NCBI GenBank assembly: GCA_907163345.1
Contig: CAJQUN010000956.1
Span: 62,001-126,000, forward strand
Length of the DNA: 64,000 nt
Direction: 5' to 3'
Origin: Haberlea rhodopensis
Taxonomy: Eukaryota; Streptophyta; Magnoliopsida; Lamiales; Gesneriaceae
Numbering within the stretch: the first letter of the stretch is position 1; each line of letters starts with the position of its first letter. Positions 47,524 through 58,799 of the stretch are shown here, one piece after another. Under the pieces are notes generated by a model. It saw only the letters and a list, made by a program, of their open reading frames with translations. It was not told where the DNA came from and searched no databases. The translations under genes were made by a program, and so were the position numbers.

Positions 47524-49193
47524 TTACCCTCGATGACAAGAGTTCGTTCTTGTCATTGGTCCAACGCCTCGAGCCTCTTCTATAGTGGTGAATAATACAA
47601 ACTCGTCCTTTGAGTTGCTTGGCCCTTCATCCTCCATTCCATTTTTGTTCCTACAAGATAAATTTACAATATGAGGAACTTTGGTACCCATTTGATTTTT
47701 GGGTCCTTGAGGGTTAACTTTCAAAGGCACTTTTGGAATCCATTTCCACCTCTTATTAGGTTGGTATTGGATTCTAGCAAACCTATATTTATTCTTAATA
47801 TGACCATCTTTGCAACAATAAGTGCAAGTAGGAGAATTGTGCTTTGGTTTGGCCAACAAGCTAGAAAAGGTTTTTGATTTGCTTGAGTAGCCTAACCCAG
47901 CTTTGTCAAAGCTACAACGTTGCAAGCCAAGCAATTCATTCATCTTTTTACTACTTTCACTAAATTTGCAAAATGATATCTTTAAAGAATTTAATTCATT
48001 TTTCAATGAATTATTTTCTTCATCTTTCTTAGCAATCTCAAGTTTGAGTAATTTGTTACTCATCTTGGTTTTGCCAAGAGCATCAATAAGTTCATTATAA
48101 GACTCTAAAAGTTCATCAAATGAAGGTACCTCATCGTCGCTTTCATCTCCTTCATCTCCAAGAGATATTAAACAAAGATTGGTGGCTTCTTCTTCATCGG
48201 AGTCGCTATCACTCCATGTGGCTATAAACGCTTTCTTCTTGCCTTTGTCCTCATTCTTCTTCATTTGTTAGCATAATGGCCTTTTTCTTGACAATTATAA
48301 CAAGTTACCTCATGTTTGGATTCTTGTTTGGTAGCATTTGAGGTCTTTGACTTGCTATGTTTGTTGAAGAGCTTCTTGAACTTCTTTGTGAACAACATTA
48401 ACTCTTCATCATCATCATCTTCTTCATCATCGGAATGGTCTTTCCTTCCAACCAAAGCGATCCCATTTCTTTTGGATCTATCCTCCTCCTTTACTTCTCT
48501 TCTTGTGGCAACTTCAAGCTCATGAGTCACCAATGTGCCATGGAGCTCATCAAGATCATAAGATGCGTTCTCCCCTTTGTTGGACTCGATGATGGCCGTC
48601 CTCTTGGCATCCTATTCCTTTGGTAAGGCTCTTAGTGCTCTCCTCCATATTTGCTTTGGAGGATACTTCTCTCCAAGTTGAGCAAGCTCGTTGATAATTA
48701 GGGTGAGCCTCCTAAACATGGAATCCACCTCTTCTCCGGACTCCATCTCAAATGTCTCATATTTGAGTTGTAGGAGATCAATCTTGCTCTCCTTCACTTG
48801 GTTGGTTCCTTCATGACAAATTTGCAATTTGTCCCATATCTCCTTAGCCGTTGAGCACATCGAGATCCGGTTGTACTCCTTCATATCTAAGGCACAATGC
48901 AAAATATTAATCGCTTTAGCATTTTGTGAAATTAATATCATATCCGCTCTATTGAAATCGTCCATTTCTTTGGGAACACTAATTCCCCCAACTTCCTTTA
49001 AAGGAATATGTGGACCTTTCACTATGATTTTCCATAGATCATAATCTACGGATTGGATGTATAGAGAAATTCTATTCTTCCAATAACCGTAGTTATCACC
49101 CGTGAAAAGCGGAGGGCGATTTGTCGATTGACCTTGAGCAAACTCATTTGCTAGATTAGCCATATAAAAATTTTGATTTAAAACAAAAATCAA
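47524..49193 (-). pseudogene. Copia-type gag (UBN2 family) of the inner element, broken
   Basis: A capsid-type gag on the minus strand, starting most likely at the ATG at 49163 (MANLANEF). It shows the family pattern: RPPLFTGDNYGYWKNR near the start, then IWDKLQICHEGT and LKYETFEMESGEEV. The frame is interrupted by TAG at 48612-48614 and shifts near 48265, where a small deletion removes the last Cys of the zinc knuckle (CYNCQEKGHYANK is C-x2-C-x4-H and then ends). A second Cys/His cluster, CTYCCKDGHIKNKY, lies in the following frame but also lacks its last Cys. An acidic stretch (DSDSDEEEA) and a Lys/Glu/Leu-rich coiled-coil region follow the knuckle. No pol follows the final stop at 47524. 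Both lesions mean this copy is dead. Confidence 0.8.
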
Positions 49194-49196
49194 ATG

Positions 49197-49208
49197 GCTC
49201 TGATACCA
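49197..49208 (-). promoter_or_regulatory. Primer-binding site of the inner element
   Basis: The minus strand reads TGGTATCAGAGC, 2 bases from the LTR at 49211. It fixes the element's orientation. Confidence 0.88.
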
Positions 49209-49210
49209 CT

Positions 49211-51066
49211 TGTTGGAATCGAAGAGGGGGGGTGAATGAGATTCCTTGGCTACTTTAGCTCTTTAAAATGAGTTTGAAAAATAAAAGAGTTTTGCGCTTG
49301 CGGAAGCCTTTAGTCAATCGATAAATAAAAAGAATAAATAAATAAATGCGTAATGAAAAATAAAGCAATAAATAACAAAAGGATTTGTTATAGAAGTTCG
49401 GCGATGAATCGCCTACGTCTCCTCTTCCCGGTTAGATAACCTCCAACCGAGGTTCCACTAGAATAAACGATCTTGGCCTTGAGGGCTCCAAGTTAGCCAC
49501 AACCCAACTCTTCCCGAGTTTACAACGCTCTTCCCGAGCACACTACTCTTCCCGAGTACACAAGCTCTTCCCGAGCACAATACTCTTCCCGAGTATACAA
49601 AGCTCTTCCCGAGCTACCAACACTCTTCACGAGTCTTCTTGGCCTTAAGGGCTCCAAGGATAGCCACAACACATGCACCAACTTCACTTGTTGGCGACTT
49701 TACAATTTTCCAACTTGCTTTGGTGTTGGAGGACCTTATAATAAATCAACACACACCTTCACGGTGTACAAACACGAAGAAAACAAAACTCTATCAAAAT
49801 AAAAGAATTACAAGCTCCAATACAACAACAATGTATGGAGATTGCAAAGCTATTTGAAATTTGAATTGGCAAAGCTTTGTAGAAGTTTGTAGGCTTGTTT
49901 CTTGTCTTCAAAATGCTCCAAAGCATCAATATTTATAGTGTAGGAGGCCCCCGAGGCTCCTACTAGCCGTTGCTACACATAAGGCTTGAATCACGCCTCG
50001 ATCGCCTCGGACATCACCTCGGGCGATCTCCATCGCCACCCTTTAACGGTCAAATCTGGCCCAGATCGCCTCGGGCGATCTCCCCATCGCCTGGGGCGAT
50101 CATGAATGATGAACAAGGCCGTAGGTAAAGTTCTGGATCGCCTCGGGCGTTCCGTGCATCGCCTGGGGCGATCGCCCTTCAAAAAAATGGCCTAGGAAGC
50201 ATTCTGGATCGCCTGGGGCGAGGTTCACCATCGCCTGGGGCGACCTGATCGCCAGCGTGCCCACCGTGCCATCGCTTCAGTCGATGGTGCGCAACATGGC
50301 TCGGATCGCCTGAGGTGATGGCCCGGATCGCCTGAGGTGATCTGCCAGATTTCAGCACTCTCAAACTTTGCACTATTAGACCATCTTAAGCTCATTTCTG
50401 GGAAATGTGGTAAACATGAACGTTGTATATCTTCCTCTTATCTAGGTGTGTACAAAAGTTCATTGCATTTCATTAAGGTATGAAGAATTTATGCCCAAAA
50501 TGCTACAGTCGCTCAAACCTTGCTACAATCTGCACTTGTTATGACTTCCATGACATTTTTCTCCATGATGAAATCCGAATTGGACTGAGATGTTCGAATA
50601 TGAAATCTACCATATTGAGTTTTCTTTCCAACCTCTTTGGATTCACCTTGTTTGGAGCATCGAGCCAAGAGATATAATCAAAACATTGCACTGCGCTCCA
50701 ATTGGCTTCTATACGAATTTGCCAACCAACGGACCATTGGTTTGTGGGTCTTCATCCCATCATAAGAAATTGTTCCAACATCATTCCACACATGTTGAAC
50801 ACTTAAATTGGTTGTTCATAGATGTCATTCCTTCTCGTCCAAGCTCAATAGATTCCTTGATAAAAATCCCCGCTTGTCCTATGAACTCGCATATGTTATT
50901 GTATAACTTGGGTTCTCTTCCATTGGTCTTCCCAACCAATTTATCAATATAACCCTGTACACTAAGTAGACATATTAGTATAACAAATGCAAGTTTTGTT
51001 GATCATCAAAACTCAACCGGGGATAATTTAACGCATTAAACGCAACCATGCGTTTAAGGCTCAACA
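49211..51066 (-). repeat. Inner element 5' LTR (1,856 bp)
   Basis: Near-identical to 44947-46809. It carries the same CTCTTCCCGAG and ATCGCCTSGGGCGAT arrays. Confidence 0.88.
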
Positions 51067-51071
51067 GATAT

Positions 51072-53058
51072 GATATCCTTTGATTGTACACAGAAGGTGT
51101 ACTAGTAACATAATACGGTTACAGTATTGTGAAGGTATCATTGGAAATGCTATATGATATGGCAATTCCTTTGAATCCGATTGCAGAGTCATAATGTCAG
51201 AATGACAATGAGTAGTATGGTAATTTGATTATCATTCATGTCAACAATAGTGTGTGGATTGTGTGATTTCATTGAGCTGGAATTTGTTACCTTCCATGTA
51301 TTGTTGGATTGGCTATTCCTTCATGAACCAGAGGTGATAACGATTTGCTGGAGCAGTCGTGTTTATCAGGAATGCATTCCAATAAAGAAAGATTCAATGA
51401 ATATGGTGAGGTAGACAACTGTTGGTTTCGATTATGTACTATATACGATCATGTGATATATCTGAGTGATATATTCGATCATGTGATATAGTCGGGTGAT
51501 ATCTTCGATTGTATGATCTATCTGGGTGATATGATAATCCGTATGGATAGGTTCTTGAAGCAGAACAGAATGGGTTATCAGGTACCTTTGATGTGTGGGA
51601 CTTGTTGGCGTAAGCCATGTAGCAAGTGAATTGCACATGCGTGGAAAACGTGTTGGTTTCCACTGCTACATGATGTTTTTGTGTTGATCATTACAGGGAG
51701 CAGTGAATAGAAAGTAATGAATCGTTGTAAAAGCTTGTCATACTCAAGATGGTAGTCTTGGGGGAAACAATTGATGCAAATACTGACATTTCCGGTACAG
51801 GGGTCAGGATAGGGAATATTGAACCACGCAAATGGTGTGAATAAATACTATGAGAACATAGTCATTGGGTGAGATAACCATATAATCATATGGACATATG
51901 TATTGTACATAGCTTTGGTGTACAGTATACATTGATGACATATGAGTGTGATGTGGATTACTTTTTGTGGTTTGGACAAGTTGGTGTCCAGTGTTTGTTC
52001 TGGACTGGTATCGTGTTCAGTGTTTAATCTAGACTGAGAAGTCTGGCGTGGGAGATTAGTATGCAAACGATAGATGGATTTGTTGTATCTATCACATTGT
52101 GTAATTACATACTATAATACAACTTTGTGAAATGTTAGAGCAGAGATGGCTCTGTGCACATTTGGATGTGTAGAATCTGAATGTGACAAGGACCGAGGTA
52201 CTTGGTTTAGAGTATCTTGCTGATCTCGACATTCTGCGTAGGCTTACACAGGAGTACAGACGATGGAAACATTCTAGACCGTTATACAATACACAACGCG
52301 GGTATGTGTGTTGCTGTGTATCTAAAGTGTGGCATAATGTGTATGGAAAATGCGTAATACCAGGATTTGAACCATTGACTGTATTACTATATGGTGACTA
52401 GTTGTCCAAGGAGGGACGGATGTAGTAGACATTAGATGAACAGATGCTCCATTGGGGATCATTTGTATGCATCCAGCAGGAATGGGAGTGGGCAGTGACT
52501 TGGTTAAGGGAACCCACCGGTACAATGAGTTGTATGAGATCAAGTCAGTTTGATGGATACTGTTGTGTATAACAGGATATGTATATGTGCCAACATCCGG
52601 ACATGATTTCTTGAGTGTTCACTGATACTAGTGAAATGGTTGTCTGTTGATGGTATTACAACGATGCATACATACTATCTATGCCCGGCTGGTGTAGAGT
52701 GTTGTGAGCATATGGCTACGTGGACAAAATCGAATGGTAACAAGTTGTTGTGCGAGAACATGAGTATACAGTAGAATCCAAAGTGCAATGTCTGGTATGT
52801 TTTCTTTTGGTTTCTTATACAGCTGGTCTGGTAAGTATCTGCTAGTTGAGCATGTTGAGTATGTAGCAGATTTACTTTTGATTATTTGTTCCGGCAAATA
52901 ATGTTGCATTTATGATGCATGTTTGTGCAAAGCTTATTTGCCACTATGTTGTTATTACTTGTAATGTTGCTAATAGGGTTGAAAGCTTATGGCTTTCTGT
53001 ATTATATTCATATGATATATGCGATTCATATTATGAATATGGAATTTCGAGGACATAA
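51072..53058 (+). other. Interior of the middle element, right part: no coding seen
   Basis: Continues the interior after the inner element. A ~34-bp tandem repeat (ATATTCGATCATGTGATATA-type) occurs at about 51440-51535, three diverged copies. Short minus-strand frames show no domain. Ends in the polypurine tract before 53071. Confidence 0.6.
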
Positions 53059-53070
53059 GTGGGGGAGAAT

Positions 53071-55022
53071 TGTAATGCCTCGATTTGCTTTATATACGTG
53101 TCATATGATTATGGCGTAATTTTGAATAATTACGGTACGATGTGGACTCGGGTTCGGGTTGAACCGAGGGTTAATACTCACATACATGAAATGAATATTA
53201 GATATATGACAAGGAAAAGAAACATGATGCACAAGATGTAGTGCATAGAAATGACTTGAATGAAATCAAGTGTAGTGGCATATCAAGCAACATGGACTAG
53301 TATGCATTTGAATTGAATTTCATATGCCTTTGCCTTTCATTTAAAGTTGCATTAGCATGTGAATTTGAGTTTGGATTTACATGTTTATGTTAATTGGCAT
53401 GTTATTATAGCAAGTGGCTATATTAAGGGGATTAGTGAGCTTAAACTCACAATACACCATTTTACACCTACAAATCTCTACCAAGCTCCTCTCCAAAAGC
53501 TTATTGGTTTTGTCATCTTTTCTTGGATTTGCACTTGGTTATCAAGATCGAAAAGTGGGAGAAGTGACTTCCTACCATTTTGGTAAGGATTAGGTGCTTT
53601 GTATCCTTGTGTATGAGAGTAAAAGAGGAATTGAAGTTAAAGCATGGAAATTGGTGATGTTTGTTTTGATTTGAGTTATGGTGTAAACAATTGAGTTCGT
53701 TGATCACACAAACATGTTACTATGCTATTAGAGATTGCATGAAACATGTTTAAATGTTCATTTTTGAGTTGTAGGAGATATACCATGAGGATAAGCTCAA
53801 AATCGCCATGTTCTAAAGTTTCTGGACATCGGCGATCGATCGCAAGCTTTGTGCCGATCGATCGCCGATGACAGAGCAAAGTTTAAGGCGGTTATATCAT
53901 GTGGCGATCGATCGGTGCAAATGTGGCGATCGATCGCGAGCAACAGAACATTTTGGCGATCGATCGCGAGGTTGTGGCGATCGATCGCGATGGAACAGAA
54001 TAGTATAGCGATCGATCGGTGAGATGTGGCGATCGATCGCCAAGGGCAGAATCTTGAAAAATGTTATATTTTTGTAGAATTTGATTTTAATGCCTATGAT
54101 ACCATGATATATTATTGGCATTGTTGTAGCACCATCACAGGGGACAGGACAACGAGGCAATTAGCCAGTGACGACTGATTTATCTCATTTGTGTCGCTTT
54201 ACAGGTACGTGTTGACGAACGGAGTATAGATATTATGTGATGATGATGTTATGGTTTTGATATCATATGATTTATGTTAGTTTTGTGTCATATGATTGGT
54301 AGTATCATATGCATGTACATACATGAATTTCATATGATTGGGGTGGATGCCTTGATAGATATGTGTATATGCTTTGGTGAGATCATTGCCTTGATAGATA
54401 TACCCGGGTTGGTATATGCTTTGGCTGGGATCGTTGCCCCGATAGAAATACTACATATGCTTTGGCTTGAGAGATATACGCCTGATTTGGGTATATGCTC
54501 TGGCTATTATCACAGATGAGTACGGTACTATGATATGTGCTGCTAATATGAAGATGTGATGTTGTTCCACTGACATATTGAGCTGAATAGGCATATCATA
54601 TTGGGCTCGTGATAATAGGGTGATTGTTGAGACATGTCATGACATGATGCATTTGTTGATGCATGATACAGAGCATTCACATTTGATGATTGTTATTGTG
54701 CTTTATCATTAATACTGTGTTTTGATATTGCACTGAGATAGTTGTTATCTATACTCATATTGTGTGAATGTTTCGGTAGGGACTTATAGACGTGGGAAGA
54801 CGGGATGTGAGTCATTTTCCGTTGCGAGCTGAGCCACTGCATATGAGTTATCTTGGATTAAGTTGTTACTTGTACATGTGATGTATAGTTGGTTAGGTTT
54901 TTATAACCTTGTAACAACATAACTAGTCAGAAACTCTAAATCAGTGCCTATTTTTACTTAATTCAGACTCACGTATGTATGTTTAATTGATACATAATGG
55001 ATTAAGTAACGAAGACCCCACA
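53071..55022 (+). repeat. Middle element 3' LTR (1,952 bp)
   Basis: Starts TGTAATGCCTCG directly after GTGGGGGAGAAT and ends CCCCACA before the TATAT duplication. The palindrome array is at 53828-54043. Confidence 0.9.
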
Positions 55023-55894
55023 TATATTTACATTTATTGTCTTGCCAAATTCTTTGACACTAAATGGCCAAGATTTAGGATCAAAGTAAATGCCCCTCCA
55101 TCTTGCTCCTATATTTTAAAAACACCACAAACCTACCACTCAAGACCCTAGATTTCGAAACCTACACACACTTACACACACAAGAATTCGAAAGCTTCAA
55201 GGTTAGAGAGGAGATGATTCGCACCACCTTCGTAATCCGGGATCCATTCTACAACGCTTTGTATATCCGACGGTAAGTGAGTTTTTGCTACAACTTCATT
55301 TCGTTTTCAAAATATTAGTTATGATTTAAATTCTCGATTGAACATCAAACATGAGATTATGTTTTTAAATCTAAACAAGTATGTGACATGATCATGAATT
55401 GAAGGACTTTTTGGAGCCACCTTTTGAATCAAATAACCCGTTATGTGGATATGTGCAAGATATGTGTTTGTGTAAGAAATGTGTTTATGTGCCAAGATTT
55501 ATGTGATTTGACAAAGAAATATTAAATGATTTTTACTATGATCATATGTATATTTTTACTATGTTCAATCGGCCCCTACTTGCTGAGTGTTTTCCCAAAC
55601 GCTCACCCCCTTACCTCCCCTCCCAGACAAAGACGAAAAGAAGAGAAGAATATTTTTTGGAGATGATGATCTACGGAGAACCTTCAAGAAAAATTTATTT
55701 GTTTAATTTACGCTTCCGCATCTTTGATTTAATCCTAGACAATAGTATTTTGTAATAGCAATTGTAAGGACAATTTAATGATTTTGGAATAAATAGACTG
55801 GTTTTATCAAAGATCTGTATACGAGGCTTGTTGTATTCGAATTCATATTTGGATTCAACGCCAGTGTCACGCGCTCCGGTCTCGAAGCGTGACA
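55023..55894 (+). repeat. Outer element 5' LTR, second part
   Basis: Starts with the duplicated TATAT and aligns with 60805-61703. It contains the splice-donor-like ACGGTAAGTGAG (55270-55281) and CCTACTTGCTGAGTGTTTTC near 55575, and ends GCGTGACA. Confidence 0.88.
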
Positions 55895-55900
55895 TTTTAG

Positions 55901-55912
55901 TGGTATCAGAGC
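55901..55912 (+). promoter_or_regulatory. Primer-binding site of the outer element
   Basis: TGGTATCAGAGC, after the same TTTTAG spacer used by the chromovirus and the insert at 13240. Confidence 0.9.
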
Positions 55913-56229
55913 AAAACCAGGTTCCATGATCCCGCTGGGAAAAGATTTTTGGTTGATATAAATCAACCGGATTATAAATCCCGGATCTAATAGATCAACT
56001 GAGTAAATCGAAAACAAGTTGGGAATCATGATTTAACAAACTGAAATTCAAAAAACATAAAAAAAAATCTTCAAATTGGACAGAAAACGAGGCTATTAAC
56101 GTTAGCAACCGCCTCGCCGCCACTAGCCTTCGCCGGACGATCGGCTCATCATCGTGACCGCCTCGCTCAGACATAGCCAAGGTGCAGGTAACTGGCGGAA
56201 CGGACGGCGTTAAGATGGCCATTTACAGA

Positions 56230-57790
56230 TCGAAACTAGCTCTCAAACTCTCGGAAACGTTTTTGGATTTCGAAGTCACCGGAACATTGGTTTTAAATCG
56301 GAGTTGGGATATTAACCCCTGAATCCCGTCGATCCAAAGCCCTAAACTAATTTCGAGTTTCAGTCAACAATTACAGATCGCATTTCATGCCAAGAACCCT
56401 AATTTTACCCTAAAGTTTAGCCATCGATTTCTCCCATTCCCGAACACCAATCCCAAATTAAACCTGGGTTTTTATTCCTTGAAATACATCGAACCAAAGA
56501 CCTCTAACCAATTGGAATAACAAATTAAGGAAAGTGCTTAATTTTTGATCGAAATTCCGACCACAATCCGGAACCCTAGCCGAAAATTTAAGCTTTAATT
56601 TCTCTCAAATCCGAACACAAAAATCAAATTAAATTTAAAGTATTACCATTCATGGTATGATTAATAAAAGCCCTATATTTTTGATGACTTCCAAACGAAG
56701 CAAGGGCGTCAATTGAGGACCGAAAATTTGGCCCCAAGAACCCTAAAATTTTGAAACCTCCCAAATCCGTTTTTCCATCAATCCGAACATAGAATTTGAA
56801 TTAATTCCGGGAAAATGTTCCACATGACGTATATATCAAAAGCTCTCTGAAAAATTTAAATAAACAACAAGGGAAGTCTTCCGATTTTGAGCCTAAAATC
56901 ACGCTAAAGAACCCTAATTTTCGGAAATTTCAACATCCGATTGAACAGACAATTCGAACACGAAATTCCAATTAACTTCGGTATGACAATCCTAATTGTT
57001 CCCTTAATACAAGCCCCTTACTGAATTCGAATTATAAACGAGGCAAGGCGATCAATTTTGAGCCGCAATTCACGCACTATAAACCCTAAATGGCAAAAAT
57101 TTCGACCAACGATTTCTCCATCAATCCGAACATAAATTTCAAATTAATTTCGGGTTTTTGAACGATATTTAATCCCTACCAAAAACCCCTTATCATATCG
57201 AAATTATAAATTAGTAAAGTGCTCAATTTCGAAACAAGATTTTCGCCTCATTAGAACCCTAAATTACGAAAACTTTCACTACCTATTTAATCTAACTTTA
57301 AAACACAAAAATCAAATTAAATTCGGGATCCTGCTCGAAATCATGCCAGTAATAAAAGCCATATGTTCTTAACTACTCCCAAACGAAGCAAAGGCGTCAA
57401 TTGAGGACCACGATTTACGTCCCAAGAATCCTAAATTTTTGAAAGTTTCCAAATTCGATATCTCCTTAATCCGAACACCAATCTCAAATTAAATCTGGGT
57501 TTATGATCCTTATATCATGTCGAACAAAAGCCCTCTATCCAATCGAAATCACAAACAACGAAAGATACTCAATTTCGGATCGAGATTCTCGCCCGTAGAA
57601 CCCTAATCTGCGAAAATTTTGGGCATCGATTTCACACAACTCGGAACACCAAATTCAAATTAAATTTGGGTTATTAATACTCATAACATGTATATTAATA
57701 GCCCTCAAACAATTTCAAAATTTCAAACCTTGAGTGATCGAATTCTTGAAGCCCCGATCCACGCCTTTTAAATCATAATCTCTCAAATTC
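56230..57790 (+). repeat. Diverged ~171-bp tandem repeat, about nine units
   Basis: Anchoring on the recurring (G)AACCCTAA block gives starts at about 56397, 56572, 56739, 56909, 57081, 57255, 57428 and 57598, with spacings of 175, 167, 170, 172, 174, 173 and 170. A further unit lies before the first and a partial one after the last. Each unit repeats, in order, AACCCTAA, a TTTCTCC-like block, AATCCGAACAC, TCAAATTAAAT, GGGTTT, AAAAGCCCTC, and a CAATTGAG/CAATTTCG block. Units are clearly diverged, so the array is old. No coding frame runs through it. It lies in the interior of the outer element, downstream of the primer site. Confidence 0.8.
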
Positions 57791-58010
57791 TTGCCCTCGA
57801 TTATTGAACCACCGAAGCAAATTATTCCAATCCAAATCGTGACCCTCACATCATTTCTAAGAAAAATCATTTGTCAATTTCAAAATTCAGCAACCGAAAC
57901 GGAACCAATTGATGATCTAATTTTTCTCTTCAAAGAATTCTAACTCACGAAATCCCATCCTTCAATTCCTCATCTACCATAACATTTTTTTCGATACGAC
58001 GTAGCCTGCG

Positions 58011-58405
58011 ATGACTCATGCTCAAAACAGTTTGATCCAAAAGAAGGAGCATGAGATAACCGAATTTAAAATATTCCAAGACAAGACAGAGTTTTTGGAG
58101 ATAATCAATTACTACCATTACAAGGCCCAAAGGATGACCTACCACTATCATCGTACCGAAGAGCGACTTACAAAAGCGATAGAGGACAATAAACACTTAT
58201 GAAAGTCCACATTAATAAGTGCCAACAGTTAGAACGCTTCGAGCAAAAGTTCAATGAGCATCGGGAGAACATGTGGACTCAAATTCAAGCCCTCATAAAT
58301 GAGAGGAATGAATTGGCACAGGAAGTCGCCTACAAGCAGTCTATGATAAATTTCCTGATGGCAGATGAAGATCATATGATACTGGAAGATGTTGAAGGGA
58401 TTTAG
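58011..58405 (+). pseudogene. Small coiled-coil ORF in the outer element, split by a frameshift
   Basis: Two abutting frames, 58011-58202 (63 residues, MTHAQNSLIQ...) and 58199-58405 (68 residues, ...DEDHMILEDVEGI), overlap by ATGA. Both are rich in Glu, Lys, Gln and Leu with heptad-like spacing (HEITEFKIF, EERLTKAIEDN, QLERFEQKFNEH, LINERNELAQEV). They look like one ~130-residue coiled-coil protein with a one-base shift near 58199. I recognise no gag, pol or host family. It is the only protein-like frame in the element's interior and lies where gag-pol would be expected. Translation as two coupled cistrons is unlikely in a plant, so I call it broken. Confidence 0.5.
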
Positions 58406-58799
58406 GAGACGGAGAAATAATAGACTAGTTTTTCTAGTATGCAATATCTTAAGGATAATAAAGAATATATCTTGGGTATCATAGTGATGATTTTCTTTGT
58501 TTAGGATTTCGTGGTGAACCTCTCAGTTTAATTAGTAAAATTTTAATTTACTCTTCGAATGTATCTGAAATTGTGTTATTCCATGGTTATGCTCCTACGC
58601 AACAACTTTAAACCTTCATTCCAAGTGGAAACTCCGAACTCTATTTGCTCACTTTCTAAAGTTAAGATACATCATCCTTTGTTTTCGAAATCACTTAGTA
58701 TGCTTTAAAGATTCACATGAATATGGAAAGTATGTGTGTGGTTTGAATTCTAAAAAGTTTTAGTATGATTTAAACTGAAAAATTAAGAGATATGTGTAT
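58406..58799 (+). other. Outer element interior, non-coding
   Basis: AT-rich stretch between the coiled-coil ORF and the repeat array. Nothing recognised. Confidence 0.5.

Larger units (their letters stand above)
44947..51066 (-). mobile_element. Inner element: gag-only Copia-type LTR retrotransposon
   Basis: LTRs 44947-46809 and 49211-51066 read TGTTGGAATCGAAGAGGGGG to GCGTTTAAGGCTCAACA on the plus strand. The exact duplication GATAT is at 44942-44946 and 51067-51071. The element lies on the minus strand: the primer site (complement of GCTCTGATACCA) is at 49197-49208 and the purine-rich tract (AAAAAGGGGGAGAT, minus strand) is next to 46809. The interior is only 2.4 kb and encodes gag alone; no protease, integrase or reverse transcriptase. 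Such an element needs enzymes from an autonomous Copia relative. The LTRs differ by one 7-bp indel and a few dozen bases at most. Confidence 0.87.
40659..55022 (+). mobile_element. Middle element: large LTR retrotransposon without recognisable coding
   Basis: LTRs 40659-42594 and 53071-55022 start TGTAATGCCTCGATTTG and end GAAGACCCCACA. The exact 5-bp duplication TATAT is at 40654-40658 and 55023-55027, and the empty site is seen in the outer element's 3' LTR (CATATTTACATTT near 60805). Primer site TGGTATCAGAGC at 42599-42610; polypurine tract GTGGGGGAGAAT at 53059-53070. Its own interior (42611-44946 and 51072-53058, about 4.3 kb) has no gag or pol similarity that I can see in any frame, so it fits a large non-autonomous (LARD-type) element or a heavily diverged one. 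The two LTRs are similar but differ by a ~13-bp block after GGGTTGAAC and a few dozen bases at most. Confidence 0.85.

Noticed and set aside
57945..58196. 83-codon minus-strand frame opposite the coiled-coil ORF
   Set aside because: Opposite to the element strand and Leu/Val-rich as expected from the complement of a Gln/Lys/Glu-rich frame; treated as a shadow.
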